DNA from: Antedon bifida
Lineage: Eukaryota > Echinodermata > Crinoidea > Comatulida > Antedonidae
Reading direction: 5' to 3'
DNA length: 64,000 bases
Assembly: GCA_963402885.1 (NCBI GenBank)
Contig: OY727095.1
Span: forward strand, 17,117,001 to 17,181,000
The position numbers were made by a program, and so were the translations under genes. Under the pieces are notes generated by a model, which was given only the letters and a program-made list of their open reading frames with translations, was not told the origin of the DNA and searched no databases. Of this stretch, positions 12,401-27,400 are shown one piece after another (positions within the stretch are counted from its first letter, which is position 1; the number at the start of each line of letters is the position of its first letter).

Positions 12401-15400
12401 GTCTATAATTATAATATTATACAGTTTTACATTTTTATTCAACAAATGTTTTTACCTGTGGTTCTTTAGAGACCTCCTGGATTTTCCATTTCTGGTCTAA
12501 TATTTCAACAGCAATTTCCATGTCCTCAGACATACAGAGTATTTCTATAGACTGTCTTAACATCTGCTCACCATCTTCTTGGTGTTTTTTTTCTATCATC
12601 TGAAATATATATGTAATACTGTACAAACAACACATTTAATATATTTATTATTCTGTGTACAATGCTTCCTAATTATTCAAAGGAAAAGCAAACCAGACAA
12701 TGCAACCATGTTTACATCTTGACATTGTACAGTCTTGGTCTCGCATTTTTAATACTGTACCATTTTAAAATAAATAAAAATATTGGAAGTATTATGTCAA
12801 TTTAATTCAATGTTTGCTTTAATCTAACATGATAATCAATGAAATACAAGATCCACTCAGTAACAACAACTATCCTTTGTGACAAAGCAACTACTGTATT
12901 GTATATTTGAACAGCTATAATATAATGTAAGTAAGAATACATTATTCAAATACAGTTCAACAACAAATTATAATAATTACCTTTTCATCTGACGGCTTAA
13001 AAAGTCTTGTTTGAAGTTGATACTCATCGTTTGCAAGCATCTTTCCAAAAAATCCTAATAACATTCTTTTCTTAGCATGAACGGCATTTCTGACATGACC
13101 CTTTAGTGCATACGAACTAAAATGATTTAATGTTATACAACATAGACCTTTGTTTAAAGTAAAATGAACGTCCTTTCTATCATTTATCAATGCTATTTGT
13201 TTCCATTCATCTTGAATGTGATCTTTAACAAGTAGAGTGAATTCCCAATTTTGTTCATTTACAGCATCGTGTGGAAATGACAATGAAATGGGTTTGTTGA
13301 AGGTGGTGCCTTCTGGTCCACATTTAACAATAGGTGATATTATTGATTCATGAGGATTAAGTACAGGAAATTCTGTTTCCTCAAAACAATTTTCTAGCGA
13401 TACTTTAACTTTCTCCCCTTTAATTGCTTCAGAAGGTATCTCTAACTTGATGTCTTCATCCTTAAGATGAAGTGTTTCACCAGTAGATCCCACAATTACT
13501 TCCATAATTTGATCTGAAAAATAAAAATCTAATGTAAGATATTACTTAATGGTATTTGATATATAGCCATTGCCACAATTGTCTTCATTACACAATGCAA
13601 ATTCTTTCAACCTGTTGTATCATACACGTGTGTTTATTTATATCATGCAGAAATTATTTATATATATTATAGTTATATTTATAGCAAAGTTACATAACAA
13701 AAAAGTTTTTCATGGTTTTTTTTTTTTTATTTTGGCCAGTTTCTGTTGTGGATCAACACTACACTAGCTTATTCATAATTATATGAACAGTATAATATCT
13801 CATTCTATTGTAGATATTTACACTGTGTTTTTAAATTATGTTTAGACTTTTTACTTTCTAGACATGATGAACGTTAACAATTTATTTCACAAGATTTATA
13901 AATTGATTAAATAGAACGGATGACTCTCCACATGACTGAACTACTTTACAATGTATTTATATGCAATTATATTTATTAACAAACTAGTTTTATGTTATAA
14001 TATTTTGGAAATAACTTGAAATTGAAACAATCTTTATTCCTATTATTTCATTGCATTTTCTAAATCTGCAATCATATATATGCATATAACACACTGTAAC
14101 TCACCATTCTGTTTTTGAACAGGACTTGGTAAATCTGAAAAATTACCAAAAACAAAACAATTACATATAATTTTATATAAAAAGTCACGTCAACTTGGCA
14201 ACACTTTTATATATTCATGACACAGATCATTGGGGAGGGGGACGACAAGGGGGATTTTATCCTATTAAAGCAGGGGCGCATCTAGCGCTAAATTTGAGAG
14301 GGGTTAAGTAATTGTGGGAGGGGGACCAGTACACAAAAACAAGAATATCCCACTCATATTTGAACTGTATACATAATTGAAAATTCGAAAACATCTATTA
14401 ACATTATACACATAAAATTCAGTATAACAATCACACCCTGCAAACCGAAGATGAAGCATCACTGCTATGGCAAGCAATTTTATCAGTTACCTCCAAGTTA
14501 AACTTAAGACAAATACATTGCATTGAAGTACAATTGTATTCAACTAAGTATAATACATTTGACTTAAGTGCAATACATTTGATTTAAGTGCAGTACATTT
14601 TATTTCCACTAAAGTTGAATTGTATTTAACACTACTTGTAAAACTCAACTGCAATTGCGCATAATTGGACTTAAGTGTTATATGATTGGTTTTAGCCTAT
14701 AAAAGTTTGTCAACTTTCACTTTCACATTCAGTTTTGGTTCCCTTTTTAGTTAGTCCTAGAACAGTACCACCAAGGCAAGGCTAAATATATATTTAGTAA
14801 ATACGTGAATGTGATTGGTTGAAACTGCATCACATGACTACCGCTGCGAGGATCGTAAATCGTATATATCCTCGAGTACGATGATATTGACTGAGTAATT
14901 TTCGCGTAATTATGGTGTCTCTGTCATTGAACATATAAATTCCAGCAAATTCTTGAGTACGATGATATTGACTGTGTAATTTTCGTGTGGCAACACTCGC
15001 GTTTGGAGATAATTAAACAAAAGTCATCTACTGAGACTTGAACTCGCGATATTTTGTCCATCATCACAATACAATGGTGTGCTGAACATCCGGTGATTCA
15101 GCTCCTCGAAGAAGACGAATTATTATTTATACGGCCTACCTCATAATAATATTATTATCATTAATGTAGGCTTATTGATGGAAATTCTTCTGTTAATTTA
15201 AACAACATAGGCCTAAGTGAATATTTTATTGCCAAGGAATCATTAATTAGTAATTATCTGTATATTATTCTTCGCAAGGTAAGGTGAATGCAACACCTAA
15301 CTAGGCAGGCTTATTACAAAGGAGGCCTAGCTACACCCGACCCTGCAGTAGATATTCAACTTGTTGTTGGCTATGTAATATAACAGATATCGCCTTTTAT

Positions 15401-18400
15401 ATTGGTAAAATATAAGATATAACATCCCCTTGGGAATGATATTATGTTCTCGAGAAATATATTTCCTTGAACAAAATATCATTCCCTCGGGGATGTCAAA
15501 TCTTACATTTAACCTCTAAGCAGGCAATATCTGTATAATATTCTATTATTCTGTGTGTACTCTATAGTATTATTGTTTTCTGAAGCTCAATTTTTAAATA
15601 ATTTAACTGCTAAAATATTACGTATTGCTTTGCATTGCACTATTTGTTTGGGAAGTTGTATACAGTGGAAAATTGGGGGGTGGGGGGGTGAGGGGGGTCG
15701 TATATTCTTTTAAATGTCATTGACAAGCCACCCATTTACATACAACGATTTTACATGAAGATGAGGTAAAAACAATTAAAAATCGTTAAAATCTTTAATT
15801 ATTGAACCGAGTTCAACTTCAACTTCAATCAAATAGTTCACAAATCACGTCATCACAGTTTGTGAAAAAATATGTACGCGCTGACAATTCTTGAATTTTT
15901 AAAAACACAACAATGTTTTTCACCTTTTTTGTACACTTTTCTGATATTTCAAAATAACAAGTGTAAGTCAAAATAATTATAATATAAAAACAATTTAATT
16001 TAATGTGTCTTTAGTGTAAAGCCTAGATTAATAAGCGAATACATGCCCTAGGCTGGATTGAAGCATCAAAACCCGTAACTTTTTCAATTTTCACGCGACC
16101 ACAGCTGCCGTGGCCGGTCTTGGTTCTACAACACTTTACGTCGGCGTATCACTTTAACGCTCGAGAGAACCAAGAAACTATGAAGGATCATGTAATAATG
16201 TGTAAATATTAAAAATCCGGATCGATCATCATTATTATTTTTTTTTTTTGAAAATTTGAAAACTCAACGTAAATCAACGAAACTCGCTGCCTTTACATAG
16301 ACAAGAAAACAGGCTTTAAAACCAAATATATTTAGATACCATATTCCACTTATATTCCCAGTTTCCTGGACTTTCTGCATTCTCTCTCCTGACGACAATC
16401 AAAGAATATTGATCGAAACGTCGAGAAACTCAATAGTCCTTTTTAAAATTTATATACATGGTGTACCGCAAACTTTATATCAACATATATTTAGATAATT
16501 ATATGACAAGAATCGACCGACCAAAACGCTTTAGATGCTATCTCGGGGCGTCTAGGAAAAAAAAAATTGTTTGTCCAATATCGACAATCTTAAAAAAAAT
16601 CTACATTTTACATTTATATGCAATTAATAAACTTCAAATAAAAATGACTAGATCCGCCCCTGGTATAAGATAATACAATTGTAAGAGTGAAGGTAAAATA
16701 CATTATGCATGATGTTTAATTTTACATACAGAGAAATAGTATTCTTAAGCAGGCTTTAAAATGTGTGAAGGAAATTCATCCATTGTGGAAACAAAAACTG
16801 GGATTTAACAAGAAAATTAGATTTTTATATTCAATATTTATCTCCTCCTATCGTAAATTGTTTGCCTTGAATGCGAATACCAATTGCACATAGCATTATA
16901 TATAAAATAGATTACATTTAAAAAAAAAAAAATCTACTTTTACATTTATGTGCAATTAATAAAGTTCAAATATTCCTTAACAATGCATGTCCCCAGTCTG
17001 ATTATTGTAACTAGTTTAAAGTAAAGCCTCCTATCAAAAGCCCCTTGAGGTTTATTGAAGGTCCCTTTCATCTTAAAGGGCAGGTGCGGGCAAAAAATTT
17101 CTATTGATCATACATTCCAATAATTATCGATCTATAGTTTTCCCTATGTTTCATAATTTTTGGAATTTTATTTGTGTTACACAAGTTGAAAATAAGCACT
17201 TTCTTATCAGTGGGGGGATAGTTCAAATTACACAGAAAAATCTCTATTATTTTGTACACAAATGTTGTAAATAGAGAGGCATTTTTGAAAAACTATGAAA
17301 AATAAACGGTGTAGTAAAAAATGTTATCAGATGACTAAATATAGGTAATATAACTTGAATTTTACGTTTCTGGTATTTTCATTCAACTTCAGAGTTTTAT
17401 TTTCATGCTATAGCAAAAATTATCCACCGTATATCCACCATCTTTTTTCACCTTGTAGGGAGTCACCAGACATGTTATTACATTAGGTTAAACTACCTAA
17501 CTACTGAAAAAAGGTCTTCCTGGTTTTTATAGCAGAATTTTGCCAAATTTTGTATTTGACCATTTTAAGGGAAATTCATCTTTTTTCATCTTGATTTCTG
17601 TTACAAATATTTGATTTATGTACAATTAACCAGATATTAAATTAAAAATTCATGCCTGTACCTGAGCTTTAAAATCATCATCATCATTAAAATCTCTTTA
17701 TTTTTGTTAATGTGTACTGTTTTGATGTATTGAATAAAGAGATTGATTTGATTTGAAAAATGATTTATTTAATATTTTTATTTCAAAGGAATTTAAAAGT
17801 TTGCATTTTTGTGTTATTTTTATCGTAATGGCAAAATAATTTTTCTAATTTATTTGTAATTTTCAAATCATAAAAAATAAGGTTTTTACATCTTGCAACA
17901 TATCACAACTTATATATTGTATACTACTATCCCACTGAATAATTTAATCTGTAATAAACCTGTGAATGATATATCATAAATGTTAATTTTTTTTCAGATA
18001 GTATCTGGACATTCTTCTTCATTTGGGATGAGAAATCAAATCTTTATTGTTTGTGATGAAAACTAGTTGATACTAAAATGTTAATAATTAAAACTTCACT
18101 TACTTTTTAAGAAGTTTAAAATTTCAGTTTTTCTTTGCTTCTCTATCCACCTGTTTTTTTCTAACATATAGACGGGTGTATGTCTTTTCTATTAAAAAAA
18201 ATGGGTTTAGTTGGTATTAGTAGTTTTGAGAAATTATTGATATACAATATAACACACTTTAATTACGCATCACATACATACAGTATTATATCATGGCTCA
18301 AACATTTACCATCTAGAGATAGGATGAAAGAGCATCACATAACAACACGTAGATTTACTATTTTTTAACATTGGCAAAATAGTAAATTGTTTTTCTTTTG

Positions 18401-21400
18401 TCAATATAAAAAACAATTACTGCTAAATAATATGGTAAATAATCCTAATTGTCATTATTGATAAATGAGAACAAAATAGAATATCTTACCATGATCTAGT
18501 GATTGTTAGCCTATTACTTAATGTAAGTAATCATTAAAATCTACTTACTGTACAATATCAATCACAAAGTGAGAACAATAATAAAATACATATTTCATAA
18601 AATTGTACAAACAAATGTTGAGATATTAAAAATATGAGGCCAATAAGCAGTTTAATGAATGTATATATAAATTTACATAATGGGAAATTTCAGTAAATTA
18701 AGTGCAACTTCTAGGCTTTTTACTCAATGGTAGAAAAATTGGTACATACTTTTGGTACTGATTTTTAACACCCAATAACCAATATCATAATTAAGTTGAG
18801 ATAAATATTAGATAATAACTATTAAAACAAATTTAGTTTAAACCATTTGCCTCGATGAAAATCATATCATATCATGAAGCCTGATACCATCCCATCATCA
18901 AATGTACCAAGACAGGAATTTGTTGAACAATACCATGCAATAAACTACTGCAGAAAGCCACTCCGAGAGTGCATACCTCCGCCTACAGTAAAATTCTCCT
19001 ACATAAGATTTCTCCGGTAATAAAAAAATATATATATATATTTGTGTGTGTCTTAATTCTGTTTCTGATTTAGGCTAATTTCACTACAAGCATGGAGTGT
19101 ATGCGAGTTTGGTGTAATGGTTATGTAACAAGCCTTTCAACAATTAACAATAGCTTCAGTTGACTAACAATAGAACAGCAAAGCGAAAATCTAACGAGTG
19201 AATTTGAAAAGAAATAGGTTTTTTTTAAACTACTCGCATAAAAAAACGTGCACATTAAATCAAATTATGTTTTAATATTACGAATCAGAAATTATAACTC
19301 TTGCCTCTTGTACAAAAATGAAGTTTTTTGGACAAGTAGTTTTCGAGAAAATGCAATTACAGTTTACTTGTTACTTTAAGACTGCTCGCCGGCTTTTGAA
19401 AAATTTTGTCCTATCTTTTAACACTAGTAGGTCTGAAAAGTATACTAAAAAGTAGTCCAGAATTGGGACCGTGGTCCGAAATGGTCCCAAAATTTAATGG
19501 AATGGTCCTTGACCACATATCTGTACATTCATTTTGGTAAAGATCTTGTATTTATTTGCTGTGTGTACAGTGCGACTAAAGGTCTGTTTCTGCTGAAAAA
19601 ATAAAAATAATCAATTTTTCCTAAGTACCACAAACCACATAATTGGTTCTCTGACGTTAATCGGTTATCTGGTAATCGCTTTTTAAAAATCACTTCATCC
19701 ATACCCACAATGCAGTTCAAGTTATGGAAGGCCGATGAGAGTTGGTTTGTTTACATCCTATCGCTGCCTAAAACTCTCACATGTAGGATTACTAAAAATT
19801 TAACTCTACGTAAAGCTATATTATTTCAATATTATTATTAAGGACAGAAGCATTTTTAGTTGTTGAGTAGTTTTCGCATTTTATTTCATATTTACAATTA
19901 AGTAGATCATTGTCAATAATTGTTAATTAATAACTGAATATATAAAAAAAATAGATTTTTTTGTTGTAAATGATAGGTAACTGTACACTTTAAATCAGTT
20001 ATCATAAATCATATATAACTATTTAGTTATTTTTTTATTTGGTTTGTTTTAATCAAATTTGATTGTTGTAAATGTGCTTACTTTTTTCTCAAATTGAATG
20101 GTTTACTTCAGCAGATCTATAGAATGTTAGCCTATTACAATAGCAAATCCCTGTACATTACCTTATTTTGCAATGCTACTGGTGCCCCATGCTGAATGAG
20201 ACACGTCACTATTTCTAAAGTAGGGTCTCCATAACACAGATATTCATGTAATGGAGTGTTCCCATTCTGGAAAGGAATCGTAATCATGAAGTTTATAAAT
20301 ACTGACAACAGACATTATGTGAAATTTTTTGTTAATACAAACAACAACAATTACTGCTAAATAATGTGATAAAATCCTAATTATCATTATCGATAAATGA
20401 AAACAAAATATAATATATTACCATGGATCAGATCTAGTGATTGTTAGCCTATTACTTTATGTAAGTAATCATTAAAATATACTTACTGTACAATATCAAT
20501 CACAAAATTTGAACATTAATAAAATACATATTTCATAAAATTGTACAAACAAATGTTTAGATGTTAACAATATGAGGCCAATAAGCAGTTTAATGAATTT
20601 ACATATAAATTTAGGTAATGGGAAATTTCAGTAAATTAAGTGCAACTTCTAGATTTTTACTCAATGGTAAAGAAAGTTGGTACATACTTTCAGTACTGAT
20701 TTTTAACACCCAATAACCAATATCATAATTAAGTTGAGATAAATATTAAATAATAACGATTAGAAAAATTTAGGTTAAACAATTTGCCTTGGTGAAGATC
20801 ATATCATATCATGAAGCCTTATACCATCCCATCATCAAATGTACCAAGACAGGAATTTGGTGAACAATACCATGCAATAAATAAAATTAAGGTAATTCTC
20901 AGGATGACAATTAATTATAATTGACTACATAAATTCCATAATTTATTTATTTATTTGTTTTGTGTACAGTGCGACTTAGACAATTTAAATAAAAAAGATA
21001 AGAGAACTTTTCTTAAAAACATTCAGTTTGAAAAGAATAATTTCATATTACCTTTCTTTTTGAAATTGCATTGCTAAAACAGTTTTAGATTTGGAAACTA
21101 AACATTATTTACATTTCTCTTCAAAAGTTTTGCACAAAAAGATCCTAGGTTGGAAAAGTACGTTTTTAAGGCCATGTTGATAATTAGCTGGATAGACTGA
21201 CAGAAGCATTTTTTTATAAGGTGAGGGAAGGAGCAGATTATTAACAATTAATAATTCTTTTTAACTGAAATCCAATTCTATTAATTTTTTAAACATAAAC
21301 ATTTTTTTATTTGTTATTTTATTATTATTACAAATAAATGTTGAGATATTAAAAATATGAGGCCAATATAATAGGCAGTTTAATGAATTCATATATAAAT

Positions 21401-24400
21401 TTAGGTAATGGGAAATTTCACTAAATAAAGTGCAACTTCTAGACTTTTTACCCAATGATAGAAAAATTGGTACATACTTTTGGTACTGATCTTGACCACC
21501 TAATGAAAACCAGTATACTAAGTTGAGTTAGATATTATATATTGATGATTAAAACAAATTTATTTATTTGCCACAATGAAGATCATATCATGAACCCTGA
21601 TACCATCCCATCATCAAATGTACCAAGACAGGAATTTGGCAAACAATACCATGCAATAAACAAAATTTAGGTAATTCTTTGGGTGTCATTTATATTTGAC
21701 TACATAAATTCAATCATATCTGTATTTATTTGCTTTGTTTACAGTGCGAGTTTTAGTTATTTAGGTGTAAGTTGTGTTCATAATTAGCTGGATAGACGGA
21801 CAGATGCGTTTCTTTGTAGGGTAAGAGAGGGAGCAGTTTATAAACAATTAATAATTATTTTTTATTGAAATCAGATTCTAATAATTTTTTTTTTTTGGTT
21901 TGTTTTAATCAAATTTGATTTTTGTTAATGTGCTTACTTTTTTCTCTCATTAAATGGTTTACTACAGCATATCTATATAATGTTAGCCGACACACTAGCA
22001 AATCCCTGTACATTACCTTATTTTGCAATGCTACTGGTGCCCCATGCTGAATGAGACACGCCACTATTTCTAAGGTAGGGTCTTCATGGCACAGATATAA
22101 ATGTAATGGAGTGTCACCAGACTGGAAAGGAATCGTAATCATGAAGTTTATAAATACTGACAACAGACATTATGTGAAATTGGTTTTTTTTTTTGTTAAT
22201 ACAAACAACAACAATTACTGCTAAATAATGTGATAAAATCCTAATTATCATTATCGATAAATGAAAACAAAATATAATATATTACCATGGATCAGATCTA
22301 GTGATTGTTAGCCTATTACTTTATGTAAGTAATCATTAAAATCTACTTACTGTACAATATCAATCACAAAATTTGAACATTAATAAAATACATATTTCAT
22401 GAAATTGTACAAACAAATGTTTAGATGTTAACAATATGAGGCCAATAAGCAGTTTAATGAATTTACATATAAATTTAGGTAATGGGAAATTTCAGTAAAT
22501 TAAGTGCAACTTCTAGAATTTTTACTCAATGGTAGAGAAAGTTGGTACATACTTTCAGTACTGATTTTTAACACCCAATAACCAATATCATAATTAAGTT
22601 GAGATAAATATTAAATAATAACGATTAGAAAAATTTAGGTTAAACAATTTGCCTTGGTGAAGATCATATCATATCATGAAGCCTTATACCATCCCATCAT
22701 CAAATGTACAAAGACAGGAATTTGGTGAACAATACCATGCAATAAATAAAATTAAGGTAATTCTCAGGATGACAATTAATTATAATTGACTACATAAATT
22801 CCATAATTTATTTATTTATTTGTTTTGTGTACAGTGCGACTTAGACAATTTAAATAAAAAAGATAAGAGACGGAACTTTTCTTAAAAACATTCAGTTTGA
22901 AAAGAATAATTTCATATTACCTTTCTTTTTGAAATTGCATTGCTAAAACAGTTTTAGATTTGGAAACTAAACATTATTTACATTTCTCTTCAAAAGTTTT
23001 GCATAAAGATCTTAGGTTGGAAAAGTATGTTTTTAAGGCCATGTTGATAATTAGCTGGATAGACTGACAGAAGCATTTTTTTTATAAGGGAACTTTTCTT
23101 AAAAACATTCAGTTTGAAAAGAATAATTTCATATTACCTTTCTTTTTGAAATTGCATTGCTAAAACAGTTTTAGATTTGGAAACTAAACATTATTTACAT
23201 TTCTCTTCAAAAGTTTTGCATAAAGATCTTAGGTTGGAAAAGTATGTTTTTAAGGCCATGTTGATAATTAGCTGGATAGACTGACAGAAGCATTTTTTTT
23301 ATAAGGGAACTTTTCTTAAAAACATTCAGTTTGAAAAGAATAATTTCATATTACCTTTCTTTTTGAAATTGCATTGCTAAAACAGTTTTAGATTTGGAAA
23401 CTAAACATTATTTACATTTCTCTTCAAAAGTTTTGCATAAAGATCTTAGGTTGGAAAAGTATGTTTTTAAGGCCATGTTGATAATTAGCTGGATAGACTG
23501 ACAGAAGCATTTTTTTTATAAGGTGAAGGAAGGAGCAGATTATTAACAATTAATAATTCTTTTTAACTGAAATCCAATTCTATTAAATTTTTTAACATAA
23601 ACATTTTTTTATTTGTTATTTTATTATTAGTACAAACAAATGTTGAGATATTAAAAATATGAGGCCAATATAATAAGCAGTTTAATGAATTCTATCTTTC
23701 GGTACTAATTTTTAACACCTAATGAAAACCAGTGTATTATATTGACGATCAAAACAAATTTATCATTTGCCTCGATGAAGATCATATCATATCATGAAGC
23801 CTTATACCATCCCATCATCAAATGTACCAAGACAGGAAATTGGTGAACAATACCATATAATAAACAAAATTAAGGTAATTCTCAGGATGACAATTATATT
23901 TGACTACATAAATTCCATCACATCTGTATTTATTTGCCTTGTGTACAGTGCAATTTTCAGTTATTTACCAAAGTTCATGTATTCGAGAAGCATCTGTGAG
24001 CACTTACTAGTATATTATATTTTAACGAGAAATCATTTTTCCAAAAAAGTCATAAGATAAGAGACGGAACTTTTCTTAAATCATTCAGTTTGAAAAGAAT
24101 AATTTCATATTACCTTTCTTTTTAAAATTTCATTACTCAAACAATTTAGATTTTGAAAACTAACAAAACATTGTTTACATTTCTCTTCCTTTTGTGGCAA
24201 AATGTTTGCACAAAAAGATCCTAGGTTGGAAAAGGATTTCTTTAAGGCCATTTTCATAATTAGCTGGATAGACTGACAGAAGCATTTTTTGTAAGGTAAG
24301 GGAAGGAGCAGGTTTTTAATAATTATTTTTTATTAAAATCAGATTCTATTAATTTTTTTAACATAAACATTTTTAGTTGTTTAGTAGTTGTCGCATTTTA

Positions 24401-27400
24401 TTTCATATTTACAATTAACTAGACCATTGTCAATAATTGTTAATTAATAACTGAATATATAAAAAAAATTGATTTTTATGTTCATTCAGAAAATTAAAGA
24501 TTTATGTTATATGATAGGTAACTGTACACTTTAAATCACTTATCATAAATCATATATAACTATTTAGTTATTTTTTTATTTGGTTTGTTTTAATCAAATT
24601 TGATTTTTGTTAATGTGCTTACTTTTTTCTCTCATTAAATGGTTTACCACAGCATATCTATATAATATTAGCCGACACACTAGCAAATCCCTGTACATTA
24701 CCTTATTTTGCAATGCTACTGGTGCCCCATCCTGAATGAGACACGTCACTATTTCTAAGGTAGGGTATCCATGGTACAGATATAAATGTAATGGAGTGTC
24801 ACCAGACTGGAAAGGAATCACAATGAAGTTTATAAATACTGACAACAGACATTATGTAAAATTGGGTTTTTTTGTTAATACAAACAACAACAATTACTGC
24901 TAAATAATGTGATAAAATCCAAATTATCATTATCGATAAATGAAAACAAAATATAATATATTACCATGGATCAGATCTAGTGATTGTTAGCCTATTACTT
25001 AATGTAAGTAATCATCAAAATCTACTTACTGTACAATATCAATCACAAAATTTGAACATTAATAAAATACATATTTCATAAAATTGTACAAACAAATGTT
25101 TAGATGTTAACAATATGAGGCCAATAAGCAGTTTAATGAATTTATATATAAATTTATGAAATGGGAAATTTCAGTAAATTAAGTGCAACTTCTAGGAATT
25201 TTTACCCAATGGTAGAGAAAGTTGGTACATACTTTCAGTACTGATTTTTAACACCCAATAACCAATATCATAATTAAGTTGAGATAAATATTAAATAATA
25301 ACGATTAGAAAAATTTAGGTTAAACAATTTGCCTTGGTGAAGATCATATCATATCATGAAGCCTTATACCATCCCATCATCAAATGTACCAAGACAGGAA
25401 TTTGGTGAACAATACCATGCAATAAATAAAATTAAGGTAATTCTCAGGATGACAATTAATTATAATTGACTACATAAATTCCATAATTTATTTATTTGTT
25501 TTGTGTACTTAGACAATTTAAATAAAAAAGATAAGAGACGGAACTTTTCTTTAAAAAATTCAGTTTGAAAAGAATAATTTCATATTACCTTTCTTTTTGA
25601 AATTGCATTGCTAAAACAGTTTTAGATTTGGAAACTAAACATTATTTACATTTCTCTTCAAAAGTTTTGCACAAAAAGATCCTAGGTTGGAAAAGTATGT
25701 TTTTAAGGCCATGTTGATAATTAGCTGGATAGACTGACAGAAGCATTTTTTTTTATAAGGTGAGGGAAGGAGCAGATTATTAACAATTAATAATTCTTTT
25801 TAACTGAAATCCAATTCTATTAATTTTTTTAACATAAACATTTTTTTATTTGTTATTTTATTATTAGTACAAACAAATGTTGAGATATTAAAAATATGAG
25901 GCCAATATAATAGGCAGTTTAATGAATTCATATATAAATTTAGGCAATGGGAAATTTCACTAAATAAAGTGCAACTTCTAGACTTTTTACCCAATGATAG
26001 AAAAATTGGTACATACTTTTGGTACTGATCTTGACCACCTAATGAAAACCAGTATACTAAGTTGAGTTAGATATTATATATTGATGATTAAAACAAATTT
26101 ATTTATTTGCCACAATGAAGATCATATCATATCATGAACCCTGATACCATCCCATCATCAAATGTACCAAGACAGGAATTTGGCGAACAATTTATGCAAT
26201 AAACAAAATTTAGGTAATTCTTTGGGTGTCATTTATATTTGACTACATAAATTCAATCATATCTGTATTTATTTGCTTTGTTTACAGTGCGAGTTTTAGT
26301 TATTTAGGTGTAAGTTGTGTTCATAATTAGCTGGATAGACAGACAGATGCGTTTCTTTGTAGGGTAAGTGAGGAAGCAGTTTATAAACAATTAATAATTC
26401 TTTTTAACTGAAATCCAATTCTATTAATTTTTTTAACATAAACATTTTTTTATTTGTTATTTTATTATTAGTACAAACAAATGTTGAGATATTAAAAATA
26501 TGAGGCCAATATAATAGGCAGTTTAATAAATTCATATATAAATTTAGGTAATGGGAAATTTCACTAAATAAAGTGCAATTTCTAGACTTTTTACCCAATG
26601 ATAGAAAAATTGGTACATACTTTTGGTACTGATCTTGACCACCTAATGAAAACCAGTATACTAAGTTGAGTTAGATATTATATATTGATGATTAAAACAA
26701 ATTTATTTATTTGCCACAATGAAGATCATATCATATCATGAACCCTGATACCATCCCATCATCAAATGTACCAAGACAGGAATTTGGCGAACAATACCAT
26801 GCAATAAACAAAATTAAGGTAATTCTTTGGGTGTCATTTATATTTGACTACATAAATTCAGTCATATCTGTATTTATTTGCTTTGTTTACAGTGCGAGTT
26901 TTAGTTATTTAGGTGTAAGTTGTGTTCATAATTAGCTGGATAGACGGACAGATGCGTTTCTTTGTAGGGTAAGAGAGGGAGCAGTTTATAAACAATTAAT
27001 AATTATTTTTTATTGAAATCAGATTCTAATAATTTTTTTTATTTGGTTTGTTTTAATCAAATTTGATTTTTGTTAATGTGCTTACTTTTTTCTCTCATTA
27101 AATGGTTTACCACAGCATATCTATATAATGTTAGCCGACACACTAGCAAATCCCGTTACATTACCTTATTTTGCAATGCTACTGGTGCCCCATGCTGAAT
27201 GAGACACGTCACTACTTTTAAGGTAGGGTCTCCAAGCCACAGATTTAAATGTAATGGAGTGTTACCATACTGGAAAGGAATCACAATGAAGTTTATAAAT
27301 ACTGACAACAGACATTATGTAAAATTGGGTTTTTTTGTTAATACAAACAACAACTATTACTGCTAAATAATGTGATAAAATCCAAATTATCATTATCGAT

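Noticed and set aside
15020-15070. tRNA-like box B on the minus strand ('gagttcaagtctc')
   Set aside because: No matching box A at the right distance and no cloverleaf; at most an old SINE trace.
14271-16662. A single 2.4-kb transposon bounded by 'caggggcgcatctag' and 'ctagatccgcccctg'
   Set aside because: The tips are inverted repeats, but the flanks show no clear target duplication, so two unrelated insertions cannot be excluded. Mentioned only within the intron entry.
17640-17700. Possible small minus-strand exon (NDDDDFKAQ before GTACAG)
   Set aside because: No good acceptor, and the run of Asp codons is a 'atc' microsatellite; phases do not require it.
19529-19720. 63-residue minus-strand frame as an extra exon between the ankyrin array and the last ankyrin exon
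   Set aside because: It lies in a segment (about 18943-19760) foreign to the array units, without suitable splice sites or domain similarity; the reading frame is already complete without it.
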